In this document: positions 1-7,594 of the stretch, in pieces | Numbering within the stretch: the first letter of the stretch is position 1 | Layout of the letters: every line of letters starts with the position of its first letter | Origin: an uncultured Erysipelotrichaceae bacterium | GTDB lineage: Bacteria; Bacillota_I; Bacilli_A; Erysipelotrichales; Erysipelotrichaceae | Direction: 5' to 3' | Length of the DNA stretch: 11,457 nucleotides | Assembly (NCBI GenBank): GCA_902803275.1 | Contig: CADCPE010000189.1 | Coordinates: forward strand, 1-11,457 | Program-made: the position numbers and the translations under genes | Notes under the pieces: model-generated | Databases searched by the model: none | What the model saw: the letters and a program-made list of their open reading frames with translations, nothing else | Told to the model about the DNA's origin: nothing

Positions 1-47
1 GGTCTCCAAAACCGTTGGTGTGGGTTCAACCCCTACCTCCCCTGCCA
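1..47 (+). tRNA. tRNA-Trp (anticodon CCA), 5' part cut off by window edge
   Basis: The window opens inside a tRNA. Bases 1-3 (GGT) and 11-13 (ACC) are the inner anticodon stem around the 7-base loop CTCCAAA, which places anticodon CCA at 6-8. Bases 20-24 (GTGGG) and 32-36 (CCTAC) form the T stem around TTCAACC. CTCCCCT at 37-43 is the 3' acceptor strand, G44 is the discriminator, and the CCA tail is encoded at 45-47. The sequence closely resembles the Bacillus tRNA-Trp gene as I remember it. The D arm and 5' acceptor strand lie outside the window. A terminator follows within about 10 bases, so this is the last gene of its transcript. Confidence 0.93.
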
Positions 48-57
48 TTATGAAATG

Positions 58-90
58 AAAACCTGATGCATCGATGTCAGGTTTTTTTAT
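58..90 (+). terminator. Intrinsic terminator after tRNA-Trp
   Basis: AAAACCTGA at 58-66 pairs with TCAGGTTTT at 77-85. Two further wobble pairs can extend the stem inwards, and a run of T covers 82-88. It lies 10 bases after the tRNA CCA end and ends the tRNA transcript. Confidence 0.9.
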
Positions 91-160
91 TTTTCAGGGT
101 TTTTTACATGTTAAATCATCAATGCGTTTGCGGTGTTGACCTTTATGATCTGATCATAGT

Positions 161-192
161 AAAAGTACCCGATCGATCCAGATCAGGTACTT
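161..192 (-). terminator. Terminator of the kinase/solute-binding protein operon
   Basis: Read on the minus strand, AAGTACCTGATC (192-181) pairs with GATCGGGTACTT (174-163) as a 12-bp stem with one G-T pair and a 6-base loop. It is followed by TTTT and then ACTA. It starts 33 bases after the stop codon of the lipoprotein gene. The stem is strong but the T-run is short. The 70 bases between this hairpin and the tRNA terminator hold no gene that I can see. Confidence 0.7.
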
Positions 193-224
193 GATATGAA
201 AATATGATCGTTCAGATCCTGAAC

Positions 225-1514
225 TCACTCGAAACTACCGTATTTTGCGACAGCTTCATCCACGCTCAGTTCACCTTTTCCAACCTGGAATGCCGCTATT
301 CTTATCTGAACCGTAAGCGGATCCTTGATGCCTATTACTTCCGGTGATATGGTTCTTTCTGTTGGTATCTGGCCAAACGGCGCATAGACCGTATCAAACG
401 AGAGATCATTAGTAGGTGTTACAAGACGTTTTACAGAAGCCATTCTGTTCAGCTCTTCATTTGTGATCAGAAAACGCATGAACTCATTCGTCATATCCAG
501 ATTATCGCAATCCTTGTTTACGGAGAATTCTATGGATGGGCTGTCTATAAAGTATCCTCCTTCTTCCGTCACAGGGATCGGATAGAATGTGTAATTGAAA
601 GGCGATTTGCTGAAAGCCTCAGACTGGCTTTCTCTTTTCTTGGTTCCGGAGACAGTATCACCGGCACAGATCATCATCGGTACATCACCTTCGAAAAAGC
701 GCAGAATTACCTTGGTATAGTTGTCTTCGATCAGATCGCATTCACTCAGATCGACACAGTTGTTCTGGATCAGTTTCTCAACTGCTTCCAAAGCAGGACG
801 CATGTATTCACCTGCTGCAGGATCAAGTTCGTTGGCAAGCTTAAGTGCCTCAGGATTTTCAGCGAGCGTAGCTGCGAACATCGGATAGGCGACAGTGTAC
901 ATCAAGCAGCTTGATGATTTGAGGCTGTAGCCCATCATTGGATTATTGTAGCCTTTATTGCGGAACTCTTCACACACGGACATCAGTTCTGTCCACGTGG
1001 TTGGAACACTGAGGCCTTCCTTTTCAAACAGATCACTGTTGACCAGCATGCCATAGGTCCTGGAGAATACCGGCACCATATAAACATTTCCTTCTGTATC
1101 ATGGTTGATCAGGCCCGGTCTGATGCAGTCCATTTTCAAATTCACAGCAGAATCAGACAGATCCTCCATATGGGCAAATACCTGATTATAGTTTTTGTTG
1201 CCGATCATCCAGGTATAGGAGAAGAAAATGTTAGGCTTGTCATTTCCTTCCAGCACGGTAGCCAGGGTGTTGTTGTAGTCGTCCAGCTTAACATAGTTGA
1301 ATTGAACGTTCGGATAAAACTCGTTGAATCGGTCAAATTCCGCTTCCAGTGCCTCGAAGTTATCGTAGCTTCCGGCTACCGAGATATTGCATTCTGTTTC
1401 CGTATCAAGAGCCGGTTTGAATCCGATATCAGTTTCTTCCTTTGGCTTGTCGCTGCAGGCAGAAAGCGATATAAGCGCAAATACAGTCAATATGATACAA
1501 AGTATCTTTTTCAT
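225..1514 (-). CDS. Lipoprotein extracellular solute-binding protein (family 1, sugar type)
   Basis: The 429-residue protein starts with a lipoprotein signal peptide: MKK, a hydrophobic stretch to about residue 16, and the lipobox LSAC with lipidated Cys20. The rest has the length and layout of ABC-type family 1 (carbohydrate) solute-binding proteins, including an early segment about a field of FNEFYPNVQF followed by the two-lobe fold region. It would sit on the outer face of the membrane and bind a small ligand, perhaps a sugar. The start is certain: AGGAGG lies at 1530-1525, 10 bases before the ATG. That ATG overlaps the kinase TGA as ATGA (1514-1511), so translation is probably coupled. 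No permease or ATPase gene is adjacent, so it may work as a sensor subunit for the kinase rather than in uptake. The ligand cannot be read from the sequence. Confidence 0.9.
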   Translation of the reverse strand: MKKILCIILTVFALISLSACSDKPKEETDIGFKPALDTETECNISVAGSYDNFEALEAEFDRFNEFYPNVQFNYVKLDDYNNTLATVLEGNDKPNIFFSYTWMIGNKNYNQVFAHMEDLSDSAVNLKMDCIRPGLINHDTEGNVYMVPVFSRTYGMLVNSDLFEKEGLSVPTTWTELMSVCEEFRNKGYNNPMMGYSLKSSSCLMYTVAYPMFAATLAENPEALKLANELDPAAGEYMRPALEAVEKLIQNNCVDLSECDLIEDNYTKVILRFFEGDVPMMICAGDTVSGTKKRESQSEAFSKSPFNYTFYPIPVTEEGGYFIDSPSIEFSVNKDCDNLDMTNEFMRFLITNEELNRMASVKRLVTPTNDLSFDTVYAPFGQIPTERTISPEVIGIKDPLTVQIRIAAFQVGKGELSVDEAVAKYGSFE

Positions 1515-4048
1515 TTTCTCTTTTCCTCCTTGATTCTGCGAATCTCCTTGATGACAAGATTTATATCTACAGGTTTAGCGATATGCCCGTTCATTCCGGC
1601 ATTCATACATTCGGTCACATTTTCCGAGAAAGCATCTGCCGTCATGGCGATGATCGGTATCGTCGATGCCCAAGAATTGTCCAGTTTGCGGATATTTCTT
1701 GTAGCATCAAGGCCGTTCATCTCCGGCATCTGAATATCCATAAAGATCAGATCAAAGCTTTCTTCTTTTGCTGACTTCATTTTCTCAACACAAAGACGTC
1801 CGTTTTCCACGCGCTCCGTTGTAATACCGTACATGCCCAGAAGCGAAGAGATGATCTCCCAGTTGATATCGTTGTCTTCAGCGATAAGGATGTTCATTCC
1901 CTGCAGGTCAGAATAGTCATTCTCCGGTTCAGTGGATTTTGCCGTGGTGCCAAGTATTTCGTTGATCTTATCGTAGAGTGTTGAACGGAACAGCGGCTTG
2001 CAGATGAAGCCGTTTGCTCCGGCCTGTTTTGCCGCGTCTTCAACCTCCGTAAAATCATAAGCTGAGATCAGCAGAATAGGGATTCCTGAACCGACCTGTT
2101 CACGGATCCTGTGTATCGTTTCAACGCCGTCAACATCCGGCATCTTCCAGTCAAGGATCACAACGCTGTAGTCATTATTGATCTCATGGCGGTGTGTGAT
2201 CATGCCGATAGCTTCCAATGAGCTTGAGGCGCACTCTGTCGTAACGCCAAGAGACTTCAAGGTGTCGGCAGCAGTCTCCAGAAGGATCTCGTCATCATCG
2301 ACGACCAGAACATCCATCGGCTCCAGCATCATGTCTTCCCTTTGTCTTTCAGCAATCGGCAGATCAAGTTTTACGGTGAATGTCGTTCCTTTTCCCTGCT
2401 CACTCTGACAATCGATCGAACCTTCCATCAGATCGACCATCTGTTTGGTGATCGCAAGTCCCAGTCCGGTTCCCTGTACCGAGTTCACCCGGCTGTCAGT
2501 CTGACGTGAAAACGGCTCGTACATGGTTTTCATAAACTCCGGGCTCATGCCCATTCCGGTATCGGAAACGATGTAGACCAGTCTCACACAGCCAGGCTTC
2601 AGGCTTTCTTCCTCGCGCAAGTCGACGCTGATGCGACCGCCCGGTTCAGTATACTTGATGGCATTGGAAAGAATGTTTATAAAGATCTGATTCAGTCTGA
2701 GCTGATCAGCATACAGATATTCTGTCTCCATGGCACTGGTACGGAAGTTGAACTCGATCTTCTTTTCCTTGATCATCGGCTGAGACAGATTCACGAGATT
2801 CTCCACCATATCGACGATGGAGAACGTCTGCGGACTTAGATTGAGTTTTCCGCTTTCAACCTTGGAAATGTCCAGGATATCATTGATCAAAGTAAGCAGG
2901 TGATTGCTGGCAAGAGTGATCTTGCGCAGGTTATCTCTCACTGATTCTGTATCACCCAGATTTCTTTCTGCAATAGTCGTGAGACCGATGATCGCATTCA
3001 TCGGTGTACGGATATCATGAGACATAGCCGACAGGAAATCGGTCTTTGCCTTGTTGGCAGAAGCCGCTTCCTTGGCAGTCGCCTGGAGTTTCTTGTTGAA
3101 ATAGATCATGAAAGCCAGATCAAATACAAACAGGATCAGCAGGCCTGCAGAAATGAAACCGATCAGCAGCCAGTTTTGGGTATTTACATTCAGATCCTTT
3201 ATGGACATGAAACTCAAAAGCGTCCACCCCTTCGCCGCATCGACCGGAGTATATGCAAGTATGCACTCCTCATTGCGGGAGTTTAACATGGTGAATGATC
3301 CGGTCGTCGATGTGAGTTTCGTGAAAAGCTCCTGTGCCGAAACAGGATCAACGACGTTGTAGGATCTGTAAAATTCAAAGAAATTGGAATTCTTATAGGA
3401 ATGGCCTTTGATGATATAATCTCCATCTGCATCGATCAAAGAAAGTTCGGCATTTTCAAATTCTTCCTGCGGGAAGACCCATTTCTGCTCAAGTTCCGAT
3501 ATCGGCAGCACTCGCAAGAGTATCGCCTCACGGGCTTCACCGTTCAAGGGATCATGAACCGTGACCAGATTGCAGAAAGCCAGAGACTGTTCACCGTTGA
3601 CCGGATTTGTAAATGCACGGGAGACATTGATCGATTCTCCTATACCACTTACCCAGCTGACGTCATTAAGGAAATTCATCCGTTCATAGGATACGGTATA
3701 ATCATCAGGATCGTTCTTTCTTGGTCTTGTGGATAAACCGGACAATGTATCCAGATACACGATATGGGCAGAGGCGTATTTCAGCACATGAGAGATCTTG
3801 ATAAAGGATACAGCCTCGTCAATAGTCAGATTCTTGTTGTCGATATAGCGGGCCCAGACATCGCAGATACGCTGTTCGCCTTCCAGATAATTCTCAGTGA
3901 CATGTTCCATCGTGATCGTGGAATTCTCGAAGTGTTCTATCTGTCTTTTCGTTGTATCCTTGATTTCAAAGTCAGTATAAAAAACCACAAAAGCCAGCAT
4001 TGCGGTCATAATGAATACATTGACGATAATGACCAGGGTTTTTCTCAT
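1511..4048 (-). CDS. Membrane hybrid sensor histidine kinase with two receiver domains
   Basis: The protein has 845 residues. Membrane helices lie at about 5-24 and 293-316. Between them is an extracytoplasmic sensor of about 265 residues with Cache-like features (LIDADGDYIIKG near 204-215, GWTLLSFMSIKDL near 274-286). Next come a HisKA domain with SHDIRTP and phospho-acceptor His344, and a HATPase_c domain with N box NILSNAIKYT (458-467), SDTGMG (495-500) and GTGLG (526-530). Receiver 1 has acidic D584-D586, acceptor Asp633 and Lys684. Receiver 2 has E724/D725, acceptor Asp771 and Lys825. All key residues are intact. There is no Hpt or DNA-binding output domain, so the final partner must be encoded elsewhere. 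No convincing SD precedes the ATG. The next in-frame Met (residue 14) would cut the first helix and also lacks an SD. It is first in an operon with the solute-binding lipoprotein. Confidence 0.95.
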   Translation of the reverse strand: MRKTLVIIVNVFIMTAMLAFVVFYTDFEIKDTTKRQIEHFENSTITMEHVTENYLEGEQRICDVWARYIDNKNLTIDEAVSFIKISHVLKYASAHIVYLDTLSGLSTRPRKNDPDDYTVSYERMNFLNDVSWVSGIGESINVSRAFTNPVNGEQSLAFCNLVTVHDPLNGEAREAILLRVLPISELEQKWVFPQEEFENAELSLIDADGDYIIKGHSYKNSNFFEFYRSYNVVDPVSAQELFTKLTSTTGSFTMLNSRNEECILAYTPVDAAKGWTLLSFMSIKDLNVNTQNWLLIGFISAGLLILFVFDLAFMIYFNKKLQATAKEAASANKAKTDFLSAMSHDIRTPMNAIIGLTTIAERNLGDTESVRDNLRKITLASNHLLTLINDILDISKVESGKLNLSPQTFSIVDMVENLVNLSQPMIKEKKIEFNFRTSAMETEYLYADQLRLNQIFINILSNAIKYTEPGGRISVDLREEESLKPGCVRLVYIVSDTGMGMSPEFMKTMYEPFSRQTDSRVNSVQGTGLGLAITKQMVDLMEGSIDCQSEQGKGTTFTVKLDLPIAERQREDMMLEPMDVLVVDDDEILLETAADTLKSLGVTTECASSSLEAIGMITHRHEINNDYSVVILDWKMPDVDGVETIHRIREQVGSGIPILLISAYDFTEVEDAAKQAGANGFICKPLFRSTLYDKINEILGTTAKSTEPENDYSDLQGMNILIAEDNDINWEIISSLLGMYGITTERVENGRLCVEKMKSAKEESFDLIFMDIQMPEMNGLDATRNIRKLDNSWASTIPIIAMTADAFSENVTECMNAGMNGHIAKPVDINLVIKEIRRIKEEKRK

Positions 4049-4228
4049 AGCAGTTATACTTTTCTACAATTACACTTTTAAATCTATCCGAATATTTTTT
4101 TATATGCTTTTTCCATAATCGGCACAATCGCCTTAAGAAAAATGCTTCTATATGATTATTATACAAAAAAGTTCCGGTTTCCGTTGCACAGGTGTGCTTT
4201 TGCAAGAAATAAACGATAATAATGTAGC
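4049..4228 (-). promoter_or_regulatory. Promoter and leader region of the kinase operon
   Basis: This gene-free stretch must hold the kinase promoter. The best -10 is TATAAT at 4163-4158 (minus), which would give a leader of about 100 bases. I find no good -35 at 16-18 bases. A second candidate, TATAAC at 4058-4053, lies only 4 bases before the ATG. An inverted repeat, GCACA-GG-TGTGC (4186-4197), sits about 23 bases upstream of the first -10, where an activator or repressor could bind. No riboswitch or terminator-like fold stands out. Confidence 0.4.
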
Positions 4229-4262
4229 TAAAGAAAAAGGCCTGAGTTCATCACTCAGGCCT
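4229..4262 (-). terminator. Terminator of the seven-helix membrane protein gene
   Basis: On the minus strand, AGGCCTGAG (4262-4254) pairs perfectly with CTCAGGCCT (4246-4238) across a 7-base loop, followed by TTTTTCTTT (4238-4230). It begins 28 bases after the stop codon at 4291. It separates this gene from the kinase operon. Confidence 0.92.
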
Positions 4263-4290
4263 ATAAATCAGTAATAATATTGGATCAGGA

Positions 4291-5175
4291 TCAGTTGCTT
4301 CCTGCTTTCTTTACGTCAACACTGCTGTAGCCGATATTGAGTTCGTACACGCTCCTGTTGCCTTTCGGATCTTCAAGGATCAGGCTGGTCTTTCCGCCTT
4401 TTACCAGTTTTGCGTTAAGCAGATAATCTTCAATTGAATCATTGTACTCGATCTGGACTGTTCCGAAACTGTCGTCTTCAAGATAAGCCTTGTACGTGCC
4501 GTCAAATACAGCTCCTGCTTCTCCGTTGTTAGCCATGAGCGTCGTATTGTATACGTGCCTGTTCATAAGCGTATATGCTGATGCAGCAGCAATGATAACT
4601 ATGCTCAAAATGAGTCCCGCCGTCTTGATATTCCTGTCATTGAAGATAACCTGCGGATACAGGAGTATAGTAGCCAGGCAGAACAGCATGCTCAAAAGAT
4701 GATGCGGGAAAAAGAAGATGGTCTTTCCCAGATAGTTGGAATAATGCTGTCCCAGTAACAGCAGAATCGGGGCAAGGATCAGTAAACCCCACCACTTGTC
4801 CTTTTTCATGTAATAGCCGATATAGCCCATCGGAAGTGTAAGCAGTGTCCAGATGAACCAGTATCTGTAATATGTGAAGATACCAAAACCCAGCGCTGAG
4901 AAAGGTACCTGCAGAAGGTAGACAAGCGGCTGAGAAATAAGAAAGAAGACAAAGCACTTAAGGGCTGAATCCCTGGCTGACTTGCTGTTCATGATGATGA
5001 TTATGCCAAACAGAATCCAGACTTCAAAATAAACGGTTATATCTTCAAAGGAAGTATCTTTTGTTGCAGGAAGGATCGCCATCAGTGCTGTGTATGCACC
5101 GGCAATAACTGCAAAGATGATCAGTTTTTTCCAGGTCAGGTTGATACCGCCAAACAGTTTTCTGATTTTTTCCAT
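4291..5175 (-). CDS. Membrane protein with seven predicted helices and a C-terminal outer domain, unknown function
   Basis: I do not recognise this 294-residue protein. Hydrophobic segments lie at about residues 18-35, 48-64, 73-90, 100-123, 129-145, 163-181 and 190-208, seven in all. A polar tail of about 80 residues follows, starting near FDGTYKAYLEDDSFGTV. Its alternating pattern suggests a small beta domain. Seven helices with a Lys-rich N-terminus (MEKIRKLF, WKK) would put this tail outside the cell. The frame is open to an ATG at 5208, but I choose the ATG at 5175. It has GGAG five bases upstream, whereas the 5208 codon has no SD and would add a polar, Cys-containing stretch. The gene stands alone with its own promoter (5241-5249) and terminator. 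A glycine- and tryptophan-rich helix 4 region and a histidine pair between helices 5 and 6 (FFFPHH) are the only notable points. Confidence 0.8.
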   Translation of the reverse strand: MEKIRKLFGGINLTWKKLIIFAVIAGAYTALMAILPATKDTSFEDITVYFEVWILFGIIIIMNSKSARDSALKCFVFFLISQPLVYLLQVPFSALGFGIFTYYRYWFIWTLLTLPMGYIGYYMKKDKWWGLLILAPILLLLGQHYSNYLGKTIFFFPHHLLSMLFCLATILLYPQVIFNDRNIKTAGLILSIVIIAAASAYTLMNRHVYNTTLMANNGEAGAVFDGTYKAYLEDDSFGTVQIEYNDSIEDYLLNAKLVKGGKTSLILEDPKGNRSVYELNIGYSSVDVKKAGSN

Positions 5176-5240
5176 ATCTACTCCATTTCCCGGACTGCAG
5201 TTTTTCATAAACTCAGGTCCGTATCTTGCTGCCGCAGATT

Positions 5241-5258
5241 ATTATAGCAGACAGTCTG
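5241..5258 (-). promoter_or_regulatory. Extended -10 promoter with overlapping inverted repeat, upstream of the seven-helix protein gene
   Basis: On the minus strand, TGC (5249-5247) followed by TATAAT (5246-5241) is a consensus extended -10. The predicted transcript start near 5234 gives a leader of about 59 bases. A perfect inverted repeat, CAGAC-A-GTCTG (5248-5258), overlaps the TGC and fills the -10/-35 spacer, a typical repressor site position. No good -35 hexamer is visible. The gap between this site and the MATE stop codon (5259-5297) holds no clear MATE terminator. Confidence 0.65.
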
Positions 5259-5297
5259 TTGTTCTCATATATAAAATAAGGTTATTGCAAGGCCTCA

Positions 5298-6677
5298 TCA
5301 GTCATTCACAAAAGTTGCGACTTTGTCCTTTCCCAGACCATAGACATCCGCATTTTTATAGACTGCCACGCAGGTCAAAATGAAGGTCAGGACCTCACAG
5401 ATCGGAAAACTGATCCAGATGCCATCTATGCCAAACAGACGCGGGCAGATCAAAACCGTCAGATTCTGGAAAACGAAATTCTCCATTACTGAAAGAAAGA
5501 TCGAAAGCTTGTGCCTTCCCAGTACGTTGGCGAAATCCTGGACCAGGACATTGTAGCCGAAAAAGAGCAGTGCCAGCGGATAGATATAGAACCCTCTTAA
5601 GGCCATCGTTCTGATCTGCGGTAATGATGTTTCTGTCAGGTAAAGATCAAGGACGATATTCTTGCCAAAGAAGATGATCGCAAACAGGATGCTCATCAGG
5701 ATCGTCACGAGCATGACTGACTGTCTGCAGATCCTTGAGAGCTTTTTGGCGTTTTTCTCGCCATAAGCGTAACCGACCAGCGGTGAAAGTGATCCGACCA
5801 ATCCGAAGAACGAATTCATGAATATGAAGGTGGCGTTGGATACGATCGTATGGGCAGCCACGACTTTTTCCTGTCCGATATCAAGAAGCACCTGATTGCT
5901 TATAAAGCTGCCGATAGATACAGCCAGTGATGTGACAAACTGCATCCTGCCATATTTGAATACAGTCTTGCACAGTTCCCAGACTTTATCGTGGACTCTG
6001 GCAAAGCAGATCTCGTGTTTCTTATTTGCATAGAATATCACGCCCAGCAGGCATACAAGAATGTTTCCTATCACATTGGCATAAGCGGCACCGACGATAC
6101 CTGTATTGAGCCTGACGATAAACAGATAGTCAAAGAAGAACTGACAGAAGATGTTTATCGTGGAGGAATACATTGACCATTTAGGTTTTCCCGCGACCAC
6201 ATAGCAGCTGTTGAAGACATAGCCGACAAGGATGAGCGGGATATAGAAACGCGAGATCGTGAAATAACTGCTCGCATAAGGCATAAGGATCTCAGTTTCA
6301 CCTAGCAGCAGCAGGATCTCTTTCTTGAAGAAAAGCAGAACCAGCAAAAACAGAACGCCGACTTTAAAGGCTACGATCGCCATCGTCGTGAAATCACGTT
6401 TTGCTGCTTCGGCTTTCCCCTCACCCATTTTTATTGAACATACAGTTGAAACGGCCGAAAAGACCATTCCGATCGCATCGATAAACATGAACCACGGAAG
6501 CGCAACGGAAAAAGCAGCCAAGGCGTCCTGGCCGCAGTATCTTGATACGAACAGTGCATCATCCAGTGTTGACAGAAAGGATACGAGAAGTCTCGTTATA
6601 ACCGGAGCAGATACAAATCCGATAAGCTGTCCCAGAGAGAAATCCTTTCCGATCGTGCTGGTCTTTACTTCACTCAT
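5298..6677 (-). CDS. MATE-family multidrug/toxin extrusion transporter
   Basis: The 459-residue protein has the usual MATE length, about 12 hydrophobic segments and an internal two-fold layout. Helix 1 leads into LDDALFVSRYCGQDALAAFSVA, written here across residues of about 38-59, which matches the family's typical first-repeat segment. The second half contains the corresponding VGSLSPLVGYAYGEKN segment. MATE proteins export cationic drugs or metabolites using Na+ or H+ gradients across the inner membrane; the substrate here is unknown. The frame stays open to a GTG at 6752, but that extension runs through the upstream terminator hairpin. I therefore start at the ATG at 6677. This ATG has no SD, and a promoter -10 ends 7 bases before it, so the mRNA is probably leaderless. 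The stop is 89 bases before the region of the next gene's promoter leader. Confidence 0.93.
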   Translation of the reverse strand: MSEVKTSTIGKDFSLGQLIGFVSAPVITRLLVSFLSTLDDALFVSRYCGQDALAAFSVALPWFMFIDAIGMVFSAVSTVCSIKMGEGKAEAAKRDFTTMAIVAFKVGVLFLLVLLFFKKEILLLLGETEILMPYASSYFTISRFYIPLILVGYVFNSCYVVAGKPKWSMYSSTINIFCQFFFDYLFIVRLNTGIVGAAYANVIGNILVCLLGVIFYANKKHEICFARVHDKVWELCKTVFKYGRMQFVTSLAVSIGSFISNQVLLDIGQEKVVAAHTIVSNATFIFMNSFFGLVGSLSPLVGYAYGEKNAKKLSRICRQSVMLVTILMSILFAIIFFGKNIVLDLYLTETSLPQIRTMALRGFYIYPLALLFFGYNVLVQDFANVLGRHKLSIFLSVMENFVFQNLTVLICPRLFGIDGIWISFPICEVLTFILTCVAVYKNADVYGLGKDKVATFVND

Positions 6678-6684
6678 ACTAGCG

Positions 6685-6713
6685 ATTTTATAATAATAGA
6701 TTTTAATAGTCAA
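6685..6713 (-). promoter_or_regulatory. MATE gene promoter, predicted leaderless start
   Basis: On the minus strand, the -35 TTGACT (6713-6708) is followed by a 17-base spacer and the -10 TAAAAT (6690-6685). Seven bases, CGCTAGT, then separate it from the ATG at 6677. Transcription would start at or one base before the A of ATG. The -35 lies in the T-rich tail of the preceding terminator. Confidence 0.75.
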
Positions 6714-6743
6714 AAATACAGCCGGTATCTCCCGGCTGTATTT
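6708..6743 (-). terminator. Terminator of the Mrp/Nbp35 ATPase gene
   Basis: On the minus strand, AAATACAGCCGG (6743-6732) pairs perfectly with CCGGCTGTATTT (6725-6714) as a 12-bp stem with a 6-base loop, and the 3' arm runs on into TTTTT. The stem begins 24 bases after the stop codon at 6768. The T-run merges with the MATE -35 box. Confidence 0.92.
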
Positions 6744-6767
6744 GCAAAGCACATCAATAATGAATAA

Positions 6768-7574
6768 TTACAGATTCTCTATAAGCTGTTCAAGCAGATT
6801 TCCTTCATAGCTTTCGATCAGCCCATCATCGGCCTGATTAGCCAGTTCAGGATCCATCGGCATCTTCGCAGCTACTTTAAGACCGTACTTTTCGGCAATC
6901 TCTTCTGTGACATCATTCTTGTAGATACTGATCTCATGACCGCACTTATCACATTTGATGTAGGCCATGTTTTCAACAAGACCGGCGATCGGCTTATTGA
7001 CAGTCTTGGCCATGTTTATGGCCTTGCCTACGACCATCGAAACCAGTTTCGATGGAGTCGTGACCATGACGAATTCATCGACCGGGATCTGCTGAATGAC
7101 CGAGATAGCGATATCCGATGTTCCTGGAGGCATATCGATCAGCAGATAATCGAGTTCACCCCAGTGTACTTCCGTATAGAACTGCTTTATCAGACCGCCT
7201 AAGATCGGTCCTCTCCACAGAACTGCATCATCTTCGTTTTCCAGCATCATATTGATCGATACAGCCTTGATGCCTAAAGGTGTTTCAGCCGGCCAGATGC
7301 CTTCCTCATCACCCAGCAGCTGGCCATTAAGGCCAAACATCTTTGGAATGCTTGGACCGGTAATATCCGCATCCATGATCCCGACACTGTATCCTTTTCT
7401 GGCCAGTTCAACTGCCAGCATCGCCGACACCATCGATTTGCCTACCCCGCCTTTTCCAGAAAGCACGCCGACGATCTTATTTATTTTAGTATCACTTGTG
7501 GGAGTGATCGGTTCCTGCGCTCTTGAAGCGCAGTCCTGCGAGCAGCTTCCACAGTTTCCATTGCAATCAGCCAT
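6768..7574 (-). CDS. Mrp/Nbp35 (ApbC) family Fe-S cluster carrier ATPase
   Basis: The protein is a 268-residue P-loop ATPase of the Mrp/Nbp35/ApbC group, which bind and pass on [4Fe-4S] clusters to apo-enzymes in the cytoplasm. The deviant Walker A GKGGVGKS is at 40-47, switch I DADITGPSIP at 68-77, and IDMPPGTSD at 146-154. The cluster-bridging CxxC is Cys208/Cys211. The N-terminus adds four cysteines (4, 8, 11, 15; spacing CX3CX2CX3C) as in many clostridial members and roughly like the ferredoxin-like N-terminus of eukaryotic Nbp35. The start is supported by GGAGGT six bases upstream. The gene has its own divergent promoter and ends in a strong terminator, so it is transcribed alone. It is next to no Fe-S assembly genes. 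The family assignment is firm; the client proteins are unknown. Confidence 0.95.
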   Translation of the reverse strand: MADCNGNCGSCSQDCASRAQEPITPTSDTKINKIVGVLSGKGGVGKSMVSAMLAVELARKGYSVGIMDADITGPSIPKMFGLNGQLLGDEEGIWPAETPLGIKAVSINMMLENEDDAVLWRGPILGGLIKQFYTEVHWGELDYLLIDMPPGTSDIAISVIQQIPVDEFVMVTTPSKLVSMVVGKAINMAKTVNKPIAGLVENMAYIKCDKCGHEISIYKNDVTEEIAEKYGLKVAAKMPMDPELANQADDGLIESYEGNLLEQLIENL

Positions 7575-7594
7575 TTATTCTACCTCCATGAAAT

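Noticed and set aside
1101..1733. Plus-strand open frame of 210 codons opposite the lipoprotein and kinase genes
   Set aside because: It spans the junction of two well-supported minus-strand genes, has no SD and shows no family features. It is a shadow of their codon use.
225..4048. Reading the lipoprotein as part of an ABC uptake operon
   Set aside because: No permease or ATPase gene is present on either side; terminators bound the pair.
3972..4205. Minus-strand frame of 77 codons before and over the kinase start
   Set aside because: It overlaps the kinase in another frame, has no SD, and its translation is low-quality (Cys- and Arg-rich with no pattern).
4049..4290. Riboswitch or small RNA upstream of the kinase
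   Set aside because: Only a short inverted repeat and a terminator for the neighbouring gene are visible; no conserved aptamer-like layout was recognised.
5176..5208. Upstream ATG at 5208 for the seven-helix protein
   Set aside because: It has no SD, whereas the ATG at 5175 has GGAG at a good distance.
6678..6752. Upstream GTG start for the MATE gene
   Set aside because: The extension reads through the mrp terminator hairpin and the MATE promoter and adds no transporter-like residues.
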